Source of the DNA: Bacteroidota bacterium | Lineage (GTDB): Bacteria > Bacteroidota > Bacteroidia > Bacteroidales > Bacteroidaceae | Direction of reading: 5' to 3' | Length of the DNA: 47,039 bases | Assembly (NCBI GenBank): GCA_023458215.1 | Contig: JAEXAJ010000043.1 | Coordinates: 1 to 47,039, forward strand | Part shown: positions 42,520 to 47,039 of the stretch, piece by piece | Position numbering within the stretch: position 1 is the first letter of the stretch | Layout of the letters: each line of letters begins with the position of its first letter | Program-made: the position numbers and the translations under genes | The notes under the pieces: generated by a model | The model's input: only the letters and a program-made list of their open reading frames with translations | Database searches by the model: none | What the model was told of the DNA's origin: nothing

Positions 42520-43074
42520 ATGGAACAAAAGCAGATACAAGAACTCATCATCCGAAGCCAACGACAAGACGCCACAGCCTTTGAGCAATTGGTTGCCGAG
42601 TTTCAGCCGTTTATATTCAGAGTGGCATTCAGGTTGCTTTGCGATGAAGAAGAGGCGAAAGACATGGTGCAGGAAACTTTTATTAAAATCTGGCTTGCAC
42701 TGGACAAATACAATCAGGAGGCACGTTTCTCGACCTGGTTGTATAGAATCGCCTGTAATACTTGCTATGACCGCCTTCGTTCCATTCAGTCGCACGACAA
42801 AGAATCGGCTTACAACGAAACCATACAAATGCTTTCTGATGATGATCCCGAAACCTGTATCAGCAACCGGCAACTGAAAGAAATCATTCTTCAATATACC
42901 CATGATTTAGCTCCCCAACAGAAACTCATATTCATTCTTCGGGATGTGGAAGAACTCGATACGGCGGAAGTGGAAGCTATCACCGGACTATCTGCCGGAC
43001 AAATAAAAAGTACCTTGTATATAGCCAGACAAAAAATAAGAAGTAGAATCACCCAAATAGGAGAAAAGTTATGA
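42520..43074 (+). CDS. ECF-family RNA polymerase sigma factor
   Basis: The 184-residue sigma-70-type factor contains region 2 at about 20-90 (FQPFIFRVAFRLLCDEEEAKDMVQETFIKIW, then FSTWLYRIACNTCYDRLR) and region 4 at about 125-180 (LAPQQKLIFILRDVEELDTAEVEAITGLSAGQIKSTLYIARQKIR, in parts). There is no extra domain. Its stop overlaps the next start by 4 bp (ATGA), typical of a sigma/anti-sigma pair. It differs from PUL-type ECF factors because no FecR/SusCD genes follow. Confidence 0.94.
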   Translation: MEQKQIQELIIRSQRQDATAFEQLVAEFQPFIFRVAFRLLCDEEEAKDMVQETFIKIWLALDKYNQEARFSTWLYRIACNTCYDRLRSIQSHDKESAYNETIQMLSDDDPETCISNRQLKEIILQYTHDLAPQQKLIFILRDVEELDTAEVEAITGLSAGQIKSTLYIARQKIRSRITQIGEKL

Positions 43075-43538
43075 ATGAAGTGGACAGAAAATATGAGGAA
43101 TGGCTCAATGAGATAAGAGGCAAACAGCCCATATTGACCAACCCGCAACAACTGACGGCAGATATATTACAGAAAGTATCAGCCTTGAAGAAGCCGGAGC
43201 AAACCAAGACTCCTGAGAAGATTAAAAGACCGCAGAGACTAAGTAAGCGCCTCTATCTTCCGGGAACCTGGATATCGGGTATCGCAGCAGTTGTATTGCT
43301 CTGCTTTCTTCTGGAAGAAACAACAAAAACACCTGTCAAACCCGAATATGAAACTCCCGGCTTTGTTTGGGAATCCGCTCCTTCATCTGTACTTCCTACT
43401 GACTGGAAGTCGATGACCCTTACTGAAAAGAGAAGTTACCTCTCTGCCTGCCGAATAAAACAGGAACAGCAAAGACAACTTAACTATAAAAAGATAGAAA
43501 ACAAACTATTAAAACAAATGAACGATGAGAACAAATAA
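43071..43538 (+). CDS. Probable anti-sigma factor, single-pass membrane protein
   Basis: The 155-residue protein has a cytoplasmic N-terminal half (about 1-60, EEWLNEIRGKQPILTNPQQLTADIL), one transmembrane helix at about 64-82 (WISGIAAVVLLCFLL) and a C-terminal extracytoplasmic tail. No HxxxCxxC zinc motif is present, so it is not a ZAS-type anti-sigma factor by sequence. The role is inferred from the 4-bp overlap with the sigma gene, its size and topology. It overlaps the next gene by 14 bp, so all three are translationally coupled. Confidence 0.65.
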   Translation: MNEVDRKYEEWLNEIRGKQPILTNPQQLTADILQKVSALKKPEQTKTPEKIKRPQRLSKRLYLPGTWISGIAAVVLLCFLLEETTKTPVKPEYETPGFVWESAPSSVLPTDWKSMTLTEKRSYLSACRIKQEQQRQLNYKKIENKLLKQMNDENK

Positions 43539-44628
43539 TTACCTGTCAACTGTTGTATTGGGACTTATTGCGGCATGCCTCACATCCTGCGGAAACTATT
43601 ATCGTATCACTTCACGCATCCATAGTGACGGAAGCATGTATCGTGAAGTCTTCGCTCTAGGCGATTCGACGTTCATGGCGGGAAATATGAATCATAGTCC
43701 TTTCTTCTTCTCTATTGATTCGGGTTGGAAACTGACCCGGCTTGATTCTACCGTTTCATTCAACTTTTGGGGAGAGCAACGCAATCTAAATGTTAAAGTA
43801 AGCCGTACTTTGGCACAGGTAGGTGTCCCTTGTTTTGAAACCGTGCAAGGAAAAGAATTCATGAAACCTTTGGTTATGCCTCATGAAAGTTTGAAAAAGC
43901 AGTTCAGATGGTTCTATACCTACCATACTTATAAGGCAGTTTATGAAGAATTGCCGTACAAAGGCCCTGTTCCCTTAGACCGGTATATGACGAAAGAAGA
44001 ACAGCAAATTTGGTTCAAAGGAGACAAACAAGCATGTGCAGGACTCAATGGAATGGAGTTGAACAGCAGATTGGATGATATTCAATCGTCCTTTTGGCAG
44101 TGGTATAATAAAACCCAGTTTGAACTTTGTTATGAGACCATCAACGAATTTGTTTCTTTACAGAAAGAAAAAGAACAGTTTGTCAACACTTTGGATACCT
44201 GTAAAGAAACTGTTTATAATAAATTCTTCGCAAAGATGGATTCTGAAATGGAAGAAATTTCTTTGGAAGCTGTTTGCAGACATTTTGATGAACAAGTGAA
44301 AACCGCATTCTTCATGGCATTGTATCAAGACAATAAGGCGAAAATGGAAGCCACACTTGAAGAAAAAAGTAAAACAATCCAATTGTTCGACTACACCATT
44401 TGGTTTGAAGTCTTTATGCCGGGAAAAGTACTTGCCGTTAACGAGGCGGGAATAGTGCAAAAGAGCGATGCTATTGTCTGGAAAGTGGATGCTTTCAGAC
44501 TATTAAGCGGGGAATATGTGCTACGGGCAGAATCAAGAACGGTTAATTATTGGGCTTTTGCTATTTCGATTCTGACGGCTATACTTGTGGGAATAGGATG
44601 TTGGAAGCTATCCAAAAGAAGATCATAA
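43525..44628 (+). CDS. Lipoprotein with C-terminal transmembrane helix, unknown
   Basis: The 367-residue protein begins with a lipobox (IAACLTSC) and ends in a hydrophobic helix at about 343-361 (YWAFAISILTAILVGIGCW) with a basic tail (KLSKRRS). It is thus predicted to be tethered at both ends, with about 320 residues in the periplasm. The middle includes a helical Lys/Glu-rich stretch (about 215-275). I recognise no family. As the third gene of the sigma operon it is a candidate sensor or target. Confidence 0.7.
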   Translation: MRTNNYLSTVVLGLIAACLTSCGNYYRITSRIHSDGSMYREVFALGDSTFMAGNMNHSPFFFSIDSGWKLTRLDSTVSFNFWGEQRNLNVKVSRTLAQVGVPCFETVQGKEFMKPLVMPHESLKKQFRWFYTYHTYKAVYEELPYKGPVPLDRYMTKEEQQIWFKGDKQACAGLNGMELNSRLDDIQSSFWQWYNKTQFELCYETINEFVSLQKEKEQFVNTLDTCKETVYNKFFAKMDSEMEEISLEAVCRHFDEQVKTAFFMALYQDNKAKMEATLEEKSKTIQLFDYTIWFEVFMPGKVLAVNEAGIVQKSDAIVWKVDAFRLLSGEYVLRAESRTVNYWAFAISILTAILVGIGCWKLSKRRS

Positions 44629-44713
44629 TAGCACAGAGGGACAACTCGCAGGAAATTGTACGATAATGGGCGCAAATAGTAAAAAGAATGCGAAAGTTCT
44701 GCTATTTTCTTAA

Positions 44714-44721
44714 TACATTTG
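44714..44721 (+). promoter_or_regulatory. Putative -7 box before the TPR protein gene
   Basis: TACATTTG fits TAnnTTTG, 37 nt upstream of the ATG at 44759. The -33 region is unclear. Confidence 0.4.
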
Positions 44722-44758
44722 CTGATTCTAAATAGAAACAAACGAAAGTAGTACAATT

Positions 44759-46189
44759 ATGGACCAAACACTGATAGAACAAGTGAACCTTTGGACAGAA
44801 GCTGACGAACACGCCCGGGTTATTGAAACACTTGAAAAGATTCCTGCACAAGAAAGAGAGTTTGATACAATAGGTTTACTGGCACGCGCCTACATTAATA
44901 TTGACCAATACGAGAAAGCTTTGGGTTTACTGGACAGTACCCGCGAACAGGGCGAGGAGGATACCAACTGGAACTTCCGTAAAGGTTATGCGCTCTACTA
45001 TCTGGAAAGATACAAAGAAGCTCTTGCCTGTTTCAAGAAAGCCGATGAACTCACCCCCGACGATGAAGATACAATCGACTTCATCCGTCAATGTAATGCC
45101 AAAATACCTTTCAGTAAGCGTGTGGCAGACTTTTGGCAGTGGTTCACCGAGAACGAAGAAGAACTTTCGCGTATGGTGGAAAACAGAAACGATTACTCTT
45201 CCGACGATTTCATCGGACTTGTGGCTCGTGGCACCAACCTCATCTCCGGGAACGTAAATTACAACCTTGGGGGCGATTATGAATTCACCTTTTCTGTAGA
45301 AGGGAATACGGAACTATTTTATATCTATCCCTATCTGATAGAACAGATACCTGCACAGTTCAAAGACAAGTGGCACTTCTTCCCCTTCAACCAAGGCACA
45401 GATCAAAGCTTCTCATTCGAAATGTATGGTGCAAAGATAGAGATGGCAAATGTAGCTGTTGAACCTGCCTACAATGAGGAGAACAATACCTTCAGCATCC
45501 GCTTCTATGAGCCTAATTTATGTACTCTGCCCGATAATCAGTGCTACAATGCCTATTACATCATGATGGAGATTGTCCTAGGTGAAGGCATGTCTTATCA
45601 GTACATTGGCAATGTAGAGCGTGCCGATGCTCCCATCATAGGTATGATGCCCCTCACTTCCCTTCGTGGTTATATCGTTGAGACGTTGAAGGAGCAGGGC
45701 AAAGAGATCTTCGACAATCCTAAAGAAGTATATTCCGGTTATCGCCTTGAACCGCAGGAAAACGAAGAACTTCGTTTTGATATTCTAACGGGAACTACTT
45801 GTTTCACCCCGTTGCTCTCCAATTATTATAATGACTCTACCGACTTGTTCGACCGCCTGAACAGCTTTGGTGTACAGGCTGCCTACATCGCTTTCCCCTA
45901 CCATAACGAGCAGGATGGTGATATGAATGCTGCCTTCAAATTCCGTTGCGAACTGGAAGATGCGCTCGATGCCGAACTGCTGAAGCCCGAAGGCTTGGGA
46001 TTACTATTGGGAGGTGCTACCGGAGAATGTAATTGTTACATCGACCTCCTGCTATTCGACGAACCGGCATTTGTGGAAAAGATAACCACTTTCCTTAAAC
46101 GTTATCCCGATTATCATTTCTACATTTCCGATTTCCGCCAGCATTGCGACATTTACAGACTGTTCGATGTAGAAGAAGACGAAGAATAG
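44759..46189 (+). CDS. Cytoplasmic TPR protein with a large uncharacterised domain
   Basis: The 476-residue acidic protein has no signal peptide. Residues about 1-110 are TPR-like (LLARAYINIDQYEKALGLLD, then WNFRKGYALYYLERYKEALACFKKADELTPDD). The rest, about 125-476, is a mixed alpha/beta region with no motif I recognise (for example GNVNYNLGGDYEFTFSVEGN and GLGLLLGGATGECNCYIDLLLFDEP). It is 130 bp downstream of the sigma operon with its own -7-like box. Bacteroides genomes hold similar proteins annotated only as TPR proteins. Confidence 0.75.
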   Translation: MDQTLIEQVNLWTEADEHARVIETLEKIPAQEREFDTIGLLARAYINIDQYEKALGLLDSTREQGEEDTNWNFRKGYALYYLERYKEALACFKKADELTPDDEDTIDFIRQCNAKIPFSKRVADFWQWFTENEEELSRMVENRNDYSSDDFIGLVARGTNLISGNVNYNLGGDYEFTFSVEGNTELFYIYPYLIEQIPAQFKDKWHFFPFNQGTDQSFSFEMYGAKIEMANVAVEPAYNEENNTFSIRFYEPNLCTLPDNQCYNAYYIMMEIVLGEGMSYQYIGNVERADAPIIGMMPLTSLRGYIVETLKEQGKEIFDNPKEVYSGYRLEPQENEELRFDILTGTTCFTPLLSNYYNDSTDLFDRLNSFGVQAAYIAFPYHNEQDGDMNAAFKFRCELEDALDAELLKPEGLGLLLGGATGECNCYIDLLLFDEPAFVEKITTFLKRYPDYHFYISDFRQHCDIYRLFDVEEDEE

Positions 46190-46277
46190 TTTTGCTCTTT
46201 CTGCCTCCACACTTCCACCTATTCTCTACATCTGCCTGTTCATAGGCATTTCGGATGCGATGGAAGCAAAAATAAAA

Positions 46278-46302
46278 GGTGGAGGCAAAATTTGCTTCCA
46301 CC
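46278..46302. terminator. Near-perfect palindrome after the TPR gene with competing partners
   Basis: GGTGGAGGCAAA and TTTGCTTCCACC (46278-46302) pair over 12 bp with one G-T wobble. Two other segments compete: TGCCTCCAC (46202-46210) pairs with 46279-46287, and TGGAAGCAAA (46261-46270) pairs exactly with 46291-46300. No T-run follows. It is probably the transcript end of the upstream gene. Confidence 0.55.
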
Positions 46303-46432
46303 GCAAAACACAGCTATTACAGTTATTGCCATAGTTTGATTTGCTCTTTGCCTGTGTACAATACGTCTATGCCTTATGAATAATACATATAACGTAGGTA
46401 CTTTATTTGTTCAAGGCTTGTCACTATATAAT

Positions 46433-46516
46433 AGCTAACATTAGTTAGCCTTTCTATTTACATCAGTCATCTTATCCGTTGACTATAGTAAACAAAATCG
46501 TTTACTAATGTTAGCT
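46433..46516. repeat. 13-bp inverted repeat in the gene-free region
   Basis: AGCTAACATTAGT (46433-46445) pairs exactly with ACTAATGTTAGCT (46504-46516), 58 bp apart. Smaller hairpins overlap it: GCTAAC/GTTAGC (46434-46449) and GTAAAC/GTTTAC (46488-46505). The 457 bp between the convergent genes hold this and the palindrome at 46278; I see no gene. Confidence 0.65.
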
Positions 46517-46646
46517 CTACATAAACATTAAGGATAAACAGGATAAACTATAGGGTATAAGCTTAAAAACAACAAAGTAAAAGCTAAGAAGTACAGATGT
46601 TTATGATAAACAAAGTTACTCTTCTACCGTTTATATCAATGTACCC

Positions 46647-47039
46647 TTATTTTGTACTTGCAAGCATCAGGGAAGCATTGCTATCATTCAATTCGTAAAC
46701 TGTCTTTTGTATATTGCTATCGTAAGCATTGCTCTTGCTATTCCAGCAAGCGTAGTTCAGTTCTACTTCGCTATCAGAGTATTCCACATCGAGTTTGAAA
46801 TAAGGAACCCAGGCTTCTTTTTCGCTGTTCCACTTGGAAGCTTCTTTGCTGGTCACACGGTTTTCGTTGTCGTAAGTATAAGTATAACGCAGGTGACGGA
46901 ACAAGTGACCGTCTTCATTACGGAAGATGTTCTTGGCAGTTACTAATTCGCCGGTCATCTCTTCGTTGGTTACATACTGGGTAGGGTTGACTGCACTTGC
47001 TGAGAAGTTCATTACACTTGCCATTACTACTGCTAACAT
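46647..47039 (-). CDS. DUF3836 family secreted protein, 5' end probably outside window
   Basis: The visible 130 residues include the end of a signal peptide (VVMASVMNFSASA) and a repeat-like secreted domain with YTYTYDNENRVTSKEASKWN and VYELND, as in the Bacteroides DUF3836 family. The frame begins with Met at the last base of the window, but the positively charged start expected for a signal peptide is missing, so the real start is likely upstream. Function of the family is unknown. Confidence 0.75.
   Translation of the reverse strand: MLAVVMASVMNFSASAVNPTQYVTNEEMTGELVTAKNIFRNEDGHLFRHLRYTYTYDNENRVTSKEASKWNSEKEAWVPYFKLDVEYSDSEVELNYACWNSKSNAYDSNIQKTVYELNDSNASLMLASTK

Noticed and set aside
1..47039. 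Insertion sequence, prophage or integrative element
   Set aside because: I found no transposase, integrase, phage structural or conjugation genes, and no target-site duplications around any block.

Overview
The window is bacterial and almost certainly from the order Bacteroidales, most likely Bacteroides. The evidence is a SusC/SusD pair, a hybrid two-component regulator, lipoproteins with typical lipoboxes, promoter-like TAnnTTTG (-7) and TTTG (-33) boxes, few strong Shine-Dalgarno sequences, and a DUF3836 gene. I cannot name the species. No tRNA, rRNA, transposase, integrase or CRISPR array is visible.

Layout. 1-1766: 3' part of panE, then lgt. 1779-2594: a long inverted repeat and a convergent DUF5020 outer-membrane gene. 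2769-4970: a stand-alone GH3 glycosidase. 4971-7507: four phased 22-bp palindromic units, then a two-gene unit pairing a short adenosylhomocysteinase-like protein with an MTA/SAH deaminase. 7485-9005: a minus-strand helical-repeat protein of unknown function. 9226-27989: a polysaccharide/nucleoside utilisation locus of about 18.7 kb. It holds ribokinase, a GRP-family sugar permease and a lipoprotein nucleoside hydrolase, then a terminator and an operator-like inverted repeat. Next come GH76, SusC, SusD, a beta-propeller glycosidase, an MGH1/GH63-like enzyme, GH97 and the HTCS regulator. 28001-30619: mutS, convergent with the HTCS. 30620-31290: a gene-free stretch with a very clear promoter-small RNA-terminator unit and a 22-bp tandem repeat. 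31291-38975: eight co-oriented minus-strand genes (membrane protein, MORN protein, SUFU-domain protein, BatD-like fusion, three membrane proteins, TPR lipoprotein with a DNA-binding-like end). 39380-42373: GNAT-YoaP fusion, AraC regulator and acyltransferase 3. 42520-46189: ECF sigma factor, probable anti-sigma, lipoprotein and a TPR protein. 46647-47039: the 5'-truncated end of a DUF3836 gene.

How the genes work together. The central locus resembles the rus ribose-scavenging locus of B. thetaiotaomicron (ribokinase, ribose permease, nucleoside hydrolase, SusCD, glycosidases). Here it is joined to GH76, GH97 and MGH1-like enzymes and an HTCS. This suggests a ligand in which ribose or a nucleoside is attached to other sugars: SusCD imports it, periplasmic enzymes trim it, and ribose crosses the inner membrane to be phosphorylated.

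The most likely undescribed systems are the eight-gene envelope cluster (31291-38975), the deaminase plus AhcY-like pair (5201-7507), and several structured non-coding elements: the four-palindrome array at 5006-5089, the small RNA at about 30863-30925, the promoter-terminator leader at 41091-41181, and the 12-bp hairpin abutting the sigma-factor start codon.
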